Shown one piece after another: positions 1 through 12,690 of a stretch of DNA of 64,000 nucleotides. Position 1 is the stretch's first letter. Every line of letters starts with the position of its first letter. The stretch comes from Spisula solida. Lineage: Eukaryota > Mollusca > Bivalvia > Venerida > Mactridae. The notes beneath the pieces were generated by a model. It was given only the letters and a program-made list of their open reading frames with translations, had not been told where the DNA came from and did no database searches. The position numbers and the translations under genes are program-made. The stretch spans positions 7,698,001-7,762,000 of the forward strand of contig OX365949.1 of the NCBI GenBank assembly GCA_947247005.1, written 5' to 3'.

Positions 1-3000
1 TTAACAAATAGTGGCTCGTTGCATCAAATGTTTAACTATAAACGTCTTTTTTAGTCTCGTTATGATCGGCATGAGAATGGGTCGTCATCCTGCTGTGATG
101 AAATTTGTGAAAACACACCACAGCCTAATTATCGCTCCCCGAACTATCTTCATGAACTATCAGGCTGAGACAGGATGGCTGACTGCCGAAGATTTTTATC
201 TCATTTCTGCAAAATGGTTCTTTATCTTCGAGTTTTAGTAAGCTCTACAGCGGTCTAAGTGTTGCGCTGGGGAGAGCAGAACGATCCACAGTTAACAATA
301 TGTGCCCCCAGGGGAGAAGCAGTTATCCACTTTAGATATAAACCCGCTGATGTTCCGCGGCTTTTCCTTGCTATATCAGACACAGGGCTGACAGATTGCT
401 GGTTAAATGGGTCTAAAATGGTCCATTCAAAAGGCTAACATCCAGATAGAACAACAAGATAAAGCGTTTCCTTTTTATCATCCGGCTGCCTGTCCGATGA
501 AGCGATACCAGGAGCCTCTTCCGTATGCACAAACGTGCAATATTCCCACTTATAATGCTGTTCTGTGATTTGAACAATATACTGCATTGATTGAAAGCAT
601 TGACATTAACGGCACAACTCTTGTAGAGGAATAGTGAGTCCGGCGAGTATAAAAAACCCGGAGATTGCGCAGGGAAATCACCCAAATATCTCATGCTATT
701 CTTATCCACATTGGGGTAAAAATTGAGAGAAAAAATAGAAAAATGTGCAATAAAACTTAAAAACAACAAGCTGGATAATTGCAATGCGACTGGTAATCTT
801 GTTTTTATCGAACTGCTCCCGAAGTTGCGCAAACTGAACAGCAATGACATTTTTTGCGCGTGGAATGAACATGGCCAGTAGCCTCTGGGTGGCTTAAATT
901 AGGTAAAATTCACATTAACTAATTAAACATTCATTATTTAAAAATTACACAAGAATTCGCCTGGCATGTGTGGCATTAATCACAGAGTCTTTCTCAATTC
1001 TGAATTAAACTTGACGTAAGAACGAAATATATTGTAAAATCGCGATATTCTCTTAACAAGACAGGCTTGCAATCTCGACACGCATTATCGTGATGTTTTT
1101 CCAGATACACTAAATAGAATATCAGTAAAAACAAATTATCCGAACGACTGTAACATTACAGCGTATGTTGTTCTGACAGGATTTGACATTGAAATTATCC
1201 ATAGATCTCCTGGCATCTGATAAAAGATACCTAGCTTTATACTCACGTATATAAATACAGTAATTAAAGACATAGAAAGGTAGACCTTTACTTTAAGGTA
1301 CAAGTAATTTTATGACCCGTTGAAAAAAATCAACGAACTCCGGACGATTAGTTTTTGCTCCAAAGGCAATGAATGTAATGAGGCCCACGCATGGTTCCGT
1401 TGTACCATAAATTCGGAAGCTCGTACGAAGGCAGGTAGGGTTTCGGTGCATGATTATGTTAAGTGGAAAGTGCCTGACATTAGTGAATTTGAGTACAGGA
1501 ACCTAAGTGCTTAAGATGGCATCACTTAGACAACGGGAAAATAATAAGGAGTAAATAATTACATGAATGTATGAACATTCGAGTAGAAATCCCATTTGAA
1601 CTATTTTACTGTCAATTTAGAATAATCAGAATGCATTAAAGACATCCATTATTTACAGGGACTTTTAACTTTCACTTAAGTTCGACCTGTCATGGTAATT
1701 AAATAAACTCTCAATATGCACTTTTCGTACGTCGGAAGTCCACTTGTTGCGAGTGCAATCTATCGGAAGTTCTTGTGTTACCACTTGAATTTTTGGAATT
1801 TGCGGAACCGGTGAGAAGTGAAATTCATTTCCGATGCGCCAGCAAGCATTACATAATACTTATTTGTAAATTATGGCGTGTTTACAAGTGTTTCTATGTA
1901 AGAACACCCGTTGATAGGATGCGCCAATGTGAACAATCAATACTTGTTTCCTGTCGTATATAAGCAGAGACTGGATATAGATTCTCCAACAATCGCCCAT
2001 TTTACAACATAATGTTATGTTGTAACCTTCCGATGCCTATCTGTACATATGTTTTATTAAGTTTTACTCATGTTTTGTCTGAAGATAAGTGATCGGGCCC
2101 GAGTTTTAGAGGCGTCAGATAAATGCAGAACGCTGAAAGTGTTATCCAAGAAGTTTGGAGCTGGTGAAAATGCTTTACTTGTTCATTATGTCTCTAGGAA
2201 AGAAAGTGAGATACAAGATAGCGGAAAGGGAAGTATTTTGATTATATTTCCGTAATGAACATCCAGTTTCTTCATTGCATCAAAACGCTGCTTTTCTTCA
2301 ACTCCGGAGAAAACTTATCGTTGGCTACAATCTTCTAAACTGTTATATGATTTGATCATCGCTGTATTTGTTGTAACAGCATTATAAAACAAGTTGATAA
2401 AACATGCCTTTGTCCAAAGCCACAAGCCTGAATGCAAGGTTAGACATACAAGAGAACGTTTATTACTATACAGTGTAGAATGCTCAGTGGTAAGATATAA
2501 ATACCGAACTCACGTAGGTTGATGAGGGTAAAATAAAACACAGAAGATTATTACATCAGACAGATTATGCAGTGAATAACCACGTTATAGCGATATAGTA
2601 TAAAGATTTGGCGTAGTTCGGGAAGGTCTGACTATATATATATACTCCAGTACCAATCCGTCCGTTTGTGCGTAAGTCTTTTAATTACTAGTCTCAATAT
2701 GACGTCATGCGTTCTTGGACTTGGTTTTAGTTCTGTCATTTTGTGTTGACTCAACGAGAAAGTCTTATCGCTATCAGACTGACCTGTCTAAGTCTTAAAG
2801 AACAGTTTTATACATAAAATAGACAATGAAAGCCCCCTTTGTGCTGCACACATCTTGCATAATTATATCCATTTGTGCTGACGTTTACGTGAACATAGAT
2901 CCGTAACAATGTATCATTCTTGTATTTAACTATTAAGTAATAAATAACGAATTTGTATAAATAAATATCTGAATGTTAGCTTCAATATAAAGTTTCGTTA

Positions 3001-3191
3001 AACATGCACCTTGTATCGTTTTTTTTTCAATTGTGTATTGTCATGCTTAATCATGTTTTATTATACAATAACAACATGCTTCAAAGCTTTGAATGTACTC
3101 TTTATCATTTCAATATACACGAGAATGTGGATATCATATAACAGAAATATTGTTTGTTTACACTGATTAAATGGAGTATAATTGCATGGAT
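1..3191. other. Non-coding, nothing recognised apart from one weak transposase-like frame
   Basis: AT-rich sequence. The longest frame (413-850, minus, 145 codons) has no recognisable domain, no splice context that makes sense and low-complexity Ser/Leu/Phe composition. The Irx homeobox exon was looked for here and not seen. Confidence 0.5.
2070..2255 (+). pseudogene. Possible relic of a CENP-B/Tigger-type transposase N-terminus
   Basis: The frame reads RVLEASDKCRTLKVLSKKFG then AGENA. This recalls the helix-turn-helix start of pogo/Tigger transposases (Val-Leu-Glu..., then Lys-Lys-Phe-Gly-x-Gly). The next segment has shifted frame and no DDE domain follows. Resemblance is short, so this is a guess worth a search. 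Confidence 0.25.
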
Positions 3192-3651
3192 AGTTTGTTT
3201 ATGGTATACTCTGTTATGGAAGGCGTAGCCGTGGGCAATGAAGCTGACCCTTTGTTTATGGTATACTCTGTTCATGGAAGGCGTAGCCGTGGGCAATGAA
3301 CCTGACCCTTTGTTTATGGTAAACTCTGTACATGGAAGGCGTAGCCGTGGGCAATGAACCTGACCCTTTGTTTATGGTAAACTATGTACATGGAAGACGT
3401 AGCCGTGGGCAATGAACCTGACCCTTTGTTTATTGTATACTCTGTACATGGAAGGCGTAGCCGTGGGCAATGAACCTGACCCTTTGTTTATGGTATACTC
3501 TGTTCATGGAAGGCGTAGCCGTGGGCAATGAACCTGACCCTTTGTTTATGGTAAACTCTGTACATGGAAGGCGTAGCCGTGGGCAATGAACCTGACCCTT
3601 TGTTTATGGTAAACTCTGTACGTGGAAGGCGTAGCCGTTGGCAATGAACAT
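3192..3651. repeat. 58-bp tandem repeat, 8 copies
   Basis: Eight head-to-tail copies of a 58-bp unit containing TTTGTTTATGGTATACTCTG and GGAAGGCGTAGCCGTGGGCA. Copies differ by one to four bases (TTCATGG/TACATGG, GTATAC/GTAAAC). Confidence 0.97.
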
Positions 3652-3824
3652 AACCTAACGATCACATGCCCCGGGCTTCTGAATTCTAACGTCTAACTAA
3701 AACGTTCGTATCCATAGTTTTGTTAGGTATGGTCGTGAACGTCACATTCTGTAACATAGTATGTATATACTGGACGATAACCATTTATTGTCAAAGGATG
3801 CAGCAAGTAGGATAATATAATGTA

Positions 3825-4142
3825 CTTGGCCGGTATTCATAAAGCATATTGGTCGAAAACTAAAATTTTCTGAATAACCTAAACTTTCATTTAAATGTAT
3901 TAGCTAAATAATACAATCCAGATTATTAATCCTTTATATAGATAAGTCCGACACACTTTATTATGTGTGTGGAGAAAGAATGTTCTTCGTTGCAATGTAC
4001 TCATTTTTGTAGAGGGATACTATAATCACTAAGGAAGCATGAGCTATTCTTAAACTTGCTGGAAATAGGTGGATCGCAAATTTTGGACTTTAGTAAAAAT
4101 ATTTAAGTTTTCCACTAAGATGCTTTATAATTACCAGTCCTG
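3825..4142. mobile_element. MITE, older diverged copy of the 30.7-kb element
   Basis: Ends are CTTGGCCGGTATTCATAAAG and CTTTATAATTACCAGTCCTG; the interior has ACTATAATCACTAAGGAAGC. About 50 bp longer than the other copy. Confidence 0.78.
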
Positions 4143-6137
4143 GTGTAAATATGTACCAAGAGTTGGTTCTACAATGAAATCAACGCAGATTTGCTACAAC
4201 CTAATACGCTTTTGTATGGTGGCATCTAAGATTTGTCAAACTAAATAATGAAATCTGCGATACATCGCCGATCCTTGTGTTCAGTGAGTACTGGCAGGTG
4301 CTTGGTTGATTAGAGACTTTAACTTGAGGCGGTATGTTATATACGAGAACAGTGTAATTACTGCTTGTCCAGCCGACGGGGAGAAACATTGATATAAGAC
4401 TTGTTTTCATGAGAGTTATTTGGTGACATTTTTCAGTATTGGTCGCAGAAATGACGATCGCTCTTGTTTAAACATCGTACTAATAATCTTGTGCATATTT
4501 GATCAAAGCGCGTGTATTGCACGGATCAAATTAATGTCCAAAACGAGACAATATTTCGCTGATTAATGTGAATATTTAGATTAGTTTGTAACAACGGTTT
4601 GGGCAAAATTTTAAAACTGGTGACAATTACAACGTAAAGTATCGGAAGTGCACGTTAATATTTATACACCTTCAAATTTAAACCCAGTGATAAATTAATG
4701 TAAATTTAGTTGAAAATATTACATTGTAATTAAGTAACTTTGATAAAATGTATTACATCAATTCAGTCAATCGAGTGCTGGCGGTAACTTCTTAAAACAC
4801 GTAATGTAAATGTATTGACAAATGGCACCGGATTGCCTGCAAACAGTAAATGACGGTGTGTGGCTGACTAGATATACACCAAACTGCACCTAATACATTC
4901 TGTATACTTAATTATGCTGTCACAATGTGGTTTTAATTTTCGACATAAAACTGAATTATAGAAGTGTGTATATTGCATATGAGTTAAAGTGGAAATTAGT
5001 ATAGTATCATCTTTGTGGTGTTGTTTGCGGTCAAGCGATCGCATTGCCAGCTAAAACATTCATTCCCGTTGGCGTTAAACTTCGTGGAGTATATTAACAG
5101 CAATCTCTCAAGGGGCGGTCAATTCGTTTTCTTTATTAGAAATATTTTATACCGTGTTACATAAGGTGGATACTTGAATTCAATTGAGCAAATTTGAGTT
5201 TTCTATCAAGTTTGAACACAAGACGATATGAACAAACATTGTTGCCACAAATAATAATAATTATAGATGAAGTGTATTTAGTTTTATTTACTATAACCTT
5301 TTTTGACATACATTATTCATGAAATTGTTATTTTGAGAATGACCTAATCAGAATTGTATTGTTTAAACAAAAACTAACAATTCACAATGGTTTTAAAAAT
5401 ATTCCAAGATGATGATGGTGTTCAGCCATTTTGAAAATATTAATTAGTAGAGCTTTCGTAATTATTTCGAAATTATTTTTAGCAATTTCAATAAAAAAAG
5501 TGCAATTTATGGAACAAATTCTGTGTATAAATTCTTATTTACGACAAAATATTATTGTTGATTTTGTTGATACCGTGTACACTAGATTATCAAATAAATT
5601 CAGTACGAAATGACCTCTAAAATAAGCACATGTTCTACAAGAGGTGTTCTTTGTGCAGTGTAGTTTATTTAAATAGACTAAAATTTACGACTATAACAAA
5701 ATGTTTTTGGATTAAAAATGTTGAAGAAATTGGTGATTTTAAAGCAATTCTTAGTAAAGTATCATATTGAACTTTTTCTTCTATGTGCCTTTAACCAAAA
5801 ATATGTTCATAAGACATGATTATATTCCATCATAAACATATGATTAATTTTGTACAGTTACAAAGTGAAGGTATACAAGCATCCAATCAATCAACAATGA
5901 GGATATATTAGTGTGCTTCTATCAATCAAATACGTATTCAGAAAATAATGTAGAAAACATACTTCTCTAAACACACTATCTTAACTTCTATTTAACAAGC
6001 CACCAACCGATGTAATTAGTATAGGATGGTGATTAGGTACCTCTCTATGAGGGAACCATGTACCGGTGATATAGATGTGCTCATAAAGTCGTCAGATAAC
6101 AGAGTCACCAAGGACAAACGCCGAATTCATTTTTTTA

Positions 6138-6260
6138 ATGCCGAGCATAACCTTTAATTGCCAATCAGCTTTCTGCTGTAATATGGCAGGCATATGAATG
6201 CATCCATCCGTATTTGATCCCGGGTCGCCAGATAAGATGGCAAGTGCTACGGAGGCACAA
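6138..6260 (-). mobile_element. tRNA-derived SINE, family A copy 1 (diverged)
   Basis: Shares ATGCCGAGCATAACCTTTA, CAGCTTTCTGCTGTAATATG and GTATTTGATCCCGGGTCGCC with the copies at 9.0, 12.3 and 33.1 kb. The tRNA-like promoter is on the minus strand; part of the A-box end is missing. Confidence 0.8.
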
Positions 6261-7690
6261 TGTTATATCTGTATTTCTCTTGTTAAAGTGTTTTGCGTTA
6301 AAAAGGGAACTGGCTTTTCTTTTTTCATATCCGCGTGACAATAGATATCACCAGGAATGATATATCACGAGTGATAAATAAGAATAAACTAAAAAAAGGA
6401 GACTCTACAATAAAACATTCGACACAAGCTCTGGTTGGTTGGAAACATAGAAGGACGTCGTCAAAACTGATGACAAATCAACGAATAAAAACCGTATGCT
6501 GTAATTTGCGTATTGTTATAACTATGTACCGGTACAATGTCTGTTATCATACTTACTACATCTTTAAACTTATAGTCTATTACATTCATGTTTGGCAAAC
6601 TGTAAATTGTTAATTCGGTAATAAATTGAAACATTACATCAGCCAAAACATGTTGTGCACTTTACAAAGACCGACAGCTCACTATTGAATAGTTGGATAG
6701 TAGGCATCTATCTGTACAGTTGCGATTGGTTATTTCATACATTTGGAAATTCCGCTCAAATTCTTTGAAATAACTATTTTTGACAATTTCTAATTTTTCC
6801 GTTATAGACGATTTTGAGAAAGGCTCACTTAATGTTGTATAGTACAAGTACGGGAATGTGTTTGTATAAACATTGATGTGGATATCCGCATTGCAGAGAC
6901 AGACGACAGTGTCATAGTTTGTGGATTTTAAGCAGTATTCAAATATTGACAAACTCAAGTAATGTGCAGACACTTTGGGGTATAGAGACGGTTGTATCCA
7001 CCCTCACAAGACAGTGTCCCTGACTCCGGGCGTCATAGTATAACTAATAATCACTGGTGCAGACTCTAAATGTTTGCACGAGAGAGGCCTTCAGTGGATT
7101 AGTGAGATAAGAGTATTTGATGTCAAACCATCCCCCTGTCATCTCCCTGAATTCCTGCACTTACTCATTGAGTTGTGAGTAAACTAGAATGTTTATAGAA
7201 AACAAATATTAGGAACAAAGAAAGTCCTAGGACAGAGTGAAGACATTTGATATGATTGAGTTTAATGGCACATGCAGGCTTATCGTATTTTACTCTGCCA
7301 AAAGGCTTTGAACTAATATTTCAGTTGCTTTAACAAATTAAGATCGAAATGTAAAAAATACTAAAAATAGAATGTTTCGTATAGTGTCATGATACGTTCA
7401 GTCGTGGATGTTCTATTGCTCTTGATTATTTTTTTATCTAATTGTATTGGATATCGCCAATTTAACACAGTGTGTCGATTTATTGTCATGAAAATTAAAC
7501 TATATTTCTACAGGCAATTTAAAAGTAGAAAAAGTATCTCCAGTTGCACGTTTTGATAACAATGAATATTTGTTATATTTATCATTTTGAAATTAACAAA
7601 ATATTGCAAATATTTAATATTGGAAGGCTGTGATATCATTTTAATAACACAAAGTTTTATTTTAATAGGTAAGGACTATTTTCCAATAGT

Positions 7691-7820
7691 GCGGCTCTTT
7701 AATTGTGATGTTACCAGACCCTTTCTCTAATGTTACAGTGTTTCTAGGAGCCTGTTCTACTGTTACAACTCCTTAATTGTGATGTTGTTAGGACCTTTTG
7801 TCTAATGTTGCGGCTTTTTT
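7691..7820. repeat. Imperfect duplication, period about 75 bp
   Basis: TTAATTGTGATGTT and TCTAATGTT(A/G)C recur at a spacing of about 75 bp (7699 and 7773; 7726 and 7801). Confidence 0.6.
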
Positions 7821-8998
7821 ATGTCCCTTTTCTCATGATATAAGGCTTTTTTAAAACCGTCAATATATATCACAATGCTAGATTTATTTGATTTTATCAA
7901 CGTTGTTTTGTAAAAAGTCCGTTTCAGGACATTATATGAAATTAACTCTATCCTTTTCTATATAAATGCCATTACAATACCAACTACCCTCGCCTACACA
8001 CGGCATAGCAGTACGAATTTGTAATCCCAGTTATAAATACCATTCGATGCAGTATAATCGTTGATACATATTTTCTACATGTTTCGGTATCCTAAGCTTG
8101 AATATATTCATACAAATGACCACATTAATCTTCGCGTACTGTAACTGACACGTGATAGAATCTAGTCAACTTTTCACTCGATGATCGCACGTTACCCCCG
8201 TGCGTAAAGAGGTTTGTTAAAATCTTATGTCTGTAAAATTTAAACAGATGATATATGATTGCACGTCACCAAGCTCTTGAGAAAACGAAGTTGTTTGTCT
8301 TACCATTGAAGGTACTTGTTCCTACTCGTTCCTCTAATTCTTTATCTTAAATATCTCTCAAAACGCATTAGGGACTATCAGCGGCATGAAGTAGAGGCGA
8401 TATATGATTTTTGACACAAAGCCGGAATCTATTAAGCAATTACATATCTCTTCTTTTCCTACCGAGTGTCTAGTTTACCCAGAGACATTTTTAAACAAAT
8501 ATATCATTTCAATTTTAATTCCAAATACCATCAGTAGTACTTTATGCTGTGGTCTGTATGCAGTATTTGTCATCCTAGGTAGTTTAAGTCCCGGCTACTT
8601 CAAAAATGTCATTTGTTTGTTTTTAAAATAAAAAAAAATTATGTAAACGTGCGTCGCTCTGTACGATAACCACCGAGTCATTCCGTGCGTCTTCATGTTT
8701 AAAATGGATCCTTACCGTACCATTACGTGAATACTTGTAGTACGGAAGTCTGGAATTTAGTCAATTAGACAAATGCATATATCATTAGATGCCCTGTAGT
8801 GCCGTACGTTAATGTCTGACCTTAGCATTATTTCGGTTATTACTTAATGCCTCCTCCTACAAGACTTGCTAGCGTGTATGCGCTTTCATAAATAAACATA
8901 ACATTACATGGGGATAAATAAACTAACAGTGTCTACCATTACATACGATTTTTTTTCTTTATTAGCAGCATCCTCATAATTATATGCGAGGGATTCTA

Positions 8999-9133
8999 AT
9001 GCCGAGCATAGCCTTTATTTGTAAGTCAGCTTTCTGCTGAAATATGACAAGCATGTGATTGCCTCCACCCGTATTTGAACCCGGTCGCCAGATTTGACGG
9101 CCAGTGCTCTAACCATTGAGCTATGGTGACACA
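8999..9133 (-). mobile_element. tRNA-derived SINE, family A copy 2
   Basis: Full-length copy. Read on minus it starts TGTCACCATAGCTCAATGG (A-box region), then GGGTTCAAATAC (B box), then a tail with CATATTTCAGCAGAAAGCTG and GGCTATGCTCGGCAT. Confidence 0.87.
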
Positions 9134-9297
9134 TGCGTATCAGTACTCCGTGTTTCTAGAGTTATCAGTACAAATACATGTCTCAACAGTACCACCAATA
9201 CATCTTAAATTATCACAAAGAAAACTAAAAAATATATTCATTCTGCTTGCATTCTATTCTGTATAGAAAAAGACAAATACATTTGTTCAAACCAGTT

Positions 9298-9420
9298 CCT
9301 AAAAGATAATATAAAGTCAGACAGGAGAGGCAGCACTCAACTTAACCAGTTGAGCACAGAAAACATAAAAACAAACAAGGCACAATGTCCAACACAATAC
9401 CGAACGAGAAAATGAACTGC
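9298..9420 (+). repeat. Dispersed repeat B, plus copy
   Basis: Contains AGGCAGCACTCAACTTAACC and GAGCACAGAAAACA, shared with 49.2 kb (plus), 12.5 kb (plus, partial) and, inverted, 34.6, 38.3 and 46.2 kb. Confidence 0.8.
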
Positions 9421-10584
9421 CAAAGTCCCTGTGCATTTATAGGTAAAAACATATGACAAGTAGTTATATATAATTTCTTGATACATCATTAGTAGTGAAT
9501 TGTATAAATTTGTAAAATAATATAAAGATTTTTTCCCATTCTGTGCTTTGATAACTGTGGTGGAGTAGCGAGGAATGTTGAAGGTCAGTACCAGGAATTG
9601 TAAGTTAACAATAAAGCAGATTATACATACACATACAGACTTTTTTTCAATTTTTAAAAACAGACTTTTTTATACAGAATTGTTAGCCTCCATTCAGTGT
9701 TTTGATAAATTAGATGAGGTATCAGGATTTTTTTCCAGACGATATTGAAGTAAGATACGTTGGCAAGGACCACCACAAATTTCACTTTTAATCTCGTATT
9801 TTCCCACGGGATATTGTTCAAATTTTGAATGGCTATATCAATCAGTGAAATGTTGTCCGTTTAATGTTGTCAATATCAGGCTGTGTTTGTGAGATACATC
9901 AACAGTGTGGTAGGATATACACGCAGATACTGTACTTAAATGTAATTTGAATATTGATTCAAATTTCCAGAATGATAATCGTACACAATACAAACAAACA
10001 GAATGAATATTGACAGCAATACGTGTATGGTAAACACATCAATACATTGCAAATACTAGACATACTGAGCGACAGTCGTGGAACATTTCTGGAAATATGA
10101 CCTTGCTATCATGACTGGTACTAGTATACGATCTCGTATAGAAAGGTGACATGGGGTTGATGGCGGATCATACATTTGTGTAAGGTCTGCCATCCGAAAA
10201 CGTGCTTGGTTATTGTTTGTACCTTACAATTAAATAAATAACCCCTGATATAACAATACCCCATGACAAAACGTCGAAGACGCCCGAACTATACGTGAAC
10301 ACACTAACCAATGACACGAGAGGGGTCCTGGCATGACGTAGACTATTTAAAAACTGGTAGGATTCATTGTGAATGGTATTTAAGGCCCTATCAGTTTATT
10401 GTAAATACGTTTTATACATGCACATATAACGCCAAATATCATTTTATTCTCGCCGTTTGGAGTTTGGATGCTGAGTTTTAAGAATACGGCAAGTCTGCAA
10501 GACCATGTAGCAAGATCAGAAACAAAATTTACAAAGACAATGTCCCCAGGAAAAATAGTCGATCGAATAAGTATAATAACTTAC

Positions 10585-10881
10585 CAATGGTGAATAAAAT
10601 GCTGACGTATCAGTGTTCAAGGGCATATAACCCTGGGTGGGGTAATGTGGTGATGTATACATGCTCTCTCCTATTCCTGGCACTCTGCTATAAGCGCTCA
10701 GTAACCCTGATCCGTATTGACACGAGCAGACGCTTTGTCCAGTATGAGGGTCTGTTATGATTGGTCGGCCGTTCTCACAGCATGACGTATTTAGTGACGT
10801 ATTCAGTGACGTCAGAGATCCGGATGGCGCTGCAGGTGGTTGTGGTTGTACTTGTGGGACAGGGGTTGATGTCATCAAAAG
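10585..10881 (-). CDS. Irx: Irx (Iroquois homeobox) coding exon 2, N-terminal region
   Basis: This 297-bp, 99-codon phase-0 exon encodes the N-terminal region of an Iroquois-class TALE homeodomain transcription factor, a nuclear patterning regulator. The diagnostic block CCENGRPIITDP followed by GQSVCSCQY is the signature upstream of the homeodomain in protostome Irx proteins (araucan/caupolican/mirror type). It is followed by a YSRVPG segment and a DTSAFYSPL end, matching the family pattern of a Ser-Ala-Phe-Tyr motif before the homeodomain. A proline/glutamine-rich stretch (about residues 8-20 of the exon) precedes the cysteine block. The acceptor is a pyrimidine-rich tract ending TTATTACAG just above 10881; the donor is TTG|GTAAGT at 10584-10583. 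The open frame runs past both splice sites, but those extensions look intronic. The homeodomain (Trp-Phe-Ala-Asn-Ala-Arg-Arg core) is not in this exon and was not found to the left, so it must be in a later exon. Identity is strong; which Irx paralog is unknown. Confidence 0.9.
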
Positions 10882-12290
10882 CTGTAATAAACAAACAACA
10901 ATTAAAATTAGCAATGTTAACAGATCTATATATCAAAATGAAAATGAACTACAAATATTCTGATAATAAGAAATCAGACATGGAGGAACGACATCTCCAA
11001 ACAGAAATACAGAACACTAAAGGTACAAAAAGGAACACACTAAACACAATATCAACCTGTCTATGGATCTAATAAAGTCTAATGAGAGCCACATGTCCCT
11101 CGGGGAACTATTTACCAGCATAGTTATATACAGTAACCCTGAATGTCAATAAATGTTTTCACAAACTAGATGATCTACATGGTATTAACATCAATCTATT
11201 TAACGAAGTCGCATTTACAGAAACAAATTCAAAGTATTTTATTTACTTTTAACATTTATAAGCAATGTGATACATGTTTATCTGCAACAAAACAATTGGT
11301 ATAGTGCATCACCCAAAAGCGAACATTATATTACAGTGGCCGCATTTTATTATTGTCCGACAATACATGGACTTATTATTAAACAAAATACATTTTTGTA
11401 TTATATCAGGTCCGGTTTTGTATATATTGATGTTTTGTAACTCGTATCTTCACCAACTTCTTAATTTTCCGTATGTTACCAAAACGGTTACAAATAGGAT
11501 CGCTGCATTCACTAATGTTAAAATGTCCCAACCAATAACGTTCTTCTAAAACATCGTACAAAGTATTGGAGACTACATATTTGTCCAAATCTTGTCATAA
11601 CCGTGTATTGGGTTAGTTGCGTTGTAAAGCAGTAGTATAAAAACAAGTAATGATATGTTTAACATCAAATATAGTGATTACAAAACTGCATTACATATAA
11701 ATACCACAAACATTTCTATTTCTAATAAAACAATGTGTTCTTTTTTTTGCAAATTGGGGGTAACTCGATCAATCAAGATTACGTACATAGACGCATGCTT
11801 TGGGAAATGTTTTCATACATTCAAGCGCCTGGTTGACTTTAGTCGCTTTGTCTTTTCTCTTACAAAACGGTCTTTGACTTTAATTGAATACGTGTTTTCT
11901 AAGAAAATATTGCTTACCGCATGTTTTGAGATTTAATTAACTTAACGGAATATAATGACGCAGAATGTTATGTTGAGCTGAACGAAAAAAAGATTTTAGT
12001 AAAGGACAAATACGCATAATGACAACATTTACATTCATTACGTCAGTCAGACAAGATATTCAGGGACACATTAGAGGTCGGCATTTATTTAATTAATGAT
12101 CGTTCAGCGTGATATTGATCAATAATTGATTAAAAAATACATGCAGAGTTGACAAACACAGTGTATAATGGTTTATAGCTAACACCAGGTATGGAACTCA
12201 CGGAGTCGAACGCTCTTTATACACACTTAATACTAGTACGTGCTTAAATTATATACCTGACTTCATACATTTATTTGTATTTTTCTTTGT

Positions 12291-12412
12291 ACCGGGCATA
12301 TCCTTTTCATTTGCCAGTCAGCCTTTCTGCTGAAATATGGCATGCATATGAGTTCCTCCATCCGTATTTGAACTCGTGTCGCTTGATTTAACCAATGAAC
12401 CATCAGAACATT
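12291..12412 (-). mobile_element. tRNA-derived SINE, family A copy 3
   Basis: Same tail (CTGCTGAAATATGGCATGCA on plus) and B-box region (GAGTTCAAATACGG on minus) as the other copies; the A-box end is diverged. Lies in Irx intron 1. Confidence 0.83.
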
Positions 12413-12524
12413 CAGATAATTACTATACTCATATATACATATAACATACACTTTACAACATTAGAAGAAATAAACAAATTAGATATCCTACCATTCTTAC
12501 AATACCAAAAATAATAATAACAAA

Positions 12525-12575
12525 CCAGAGAAGGAAGTCAGCACTCAACAGAATCAGCAGAGCACGAATGTTTAG
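12525..12575 (+). repeat. Dispersed repeat B, partial plus copy
   Basis: GAAGTCAGCACTCAACAGAA then CAGCAGAGCACGAATG; as at 9.0-9.4 kb, it follows a family-A SINE. Confidence 0.6.
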
Positions 12576-12610
12576 TTGTCAATATAACAACCTGGATGTC
12601 GTAAATAACA

Positions 12611-12690
12611 ATATATAACTTTTGGCTCGACCCTTTTACACATGCATTACCTACGTATAATTGTTTGGTATAAATTGTATATCTCATTTG
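12611..12690. repeat. Dispersed repeat C, copy 1
   Basis: TGGCTCGACCCTTTTAC then ATGCNNTACCTANG and GTATAAATTGTAT, shared with 18837-18930. Confidence 0.65.

Larger units (their letters stand above)
4143..10584. other. Non-coding, probable Irx downstream intron
   Basis: Holds two SINE copies (6.1, 9.0 kb), a short duplication (7.7 kb) and repeat B (9.3 kb). No homeobox codons were seen on minus. The remaining sequence shows nothing I can name. Confidence 0.45.

Noticed and set aside
413..850. 145-codon minus-strand frame
   Set aside because: No recognisable domain or splice context; composition looks like chance.
1..10584. Irx homeobox exon
   Set aside because: Looked for on minus (Trp-Phe-Ala-Asn and Asn-Pro-Tyr-Pro-Thr codon runs) by eye and not seen; a translated search would be decisive.
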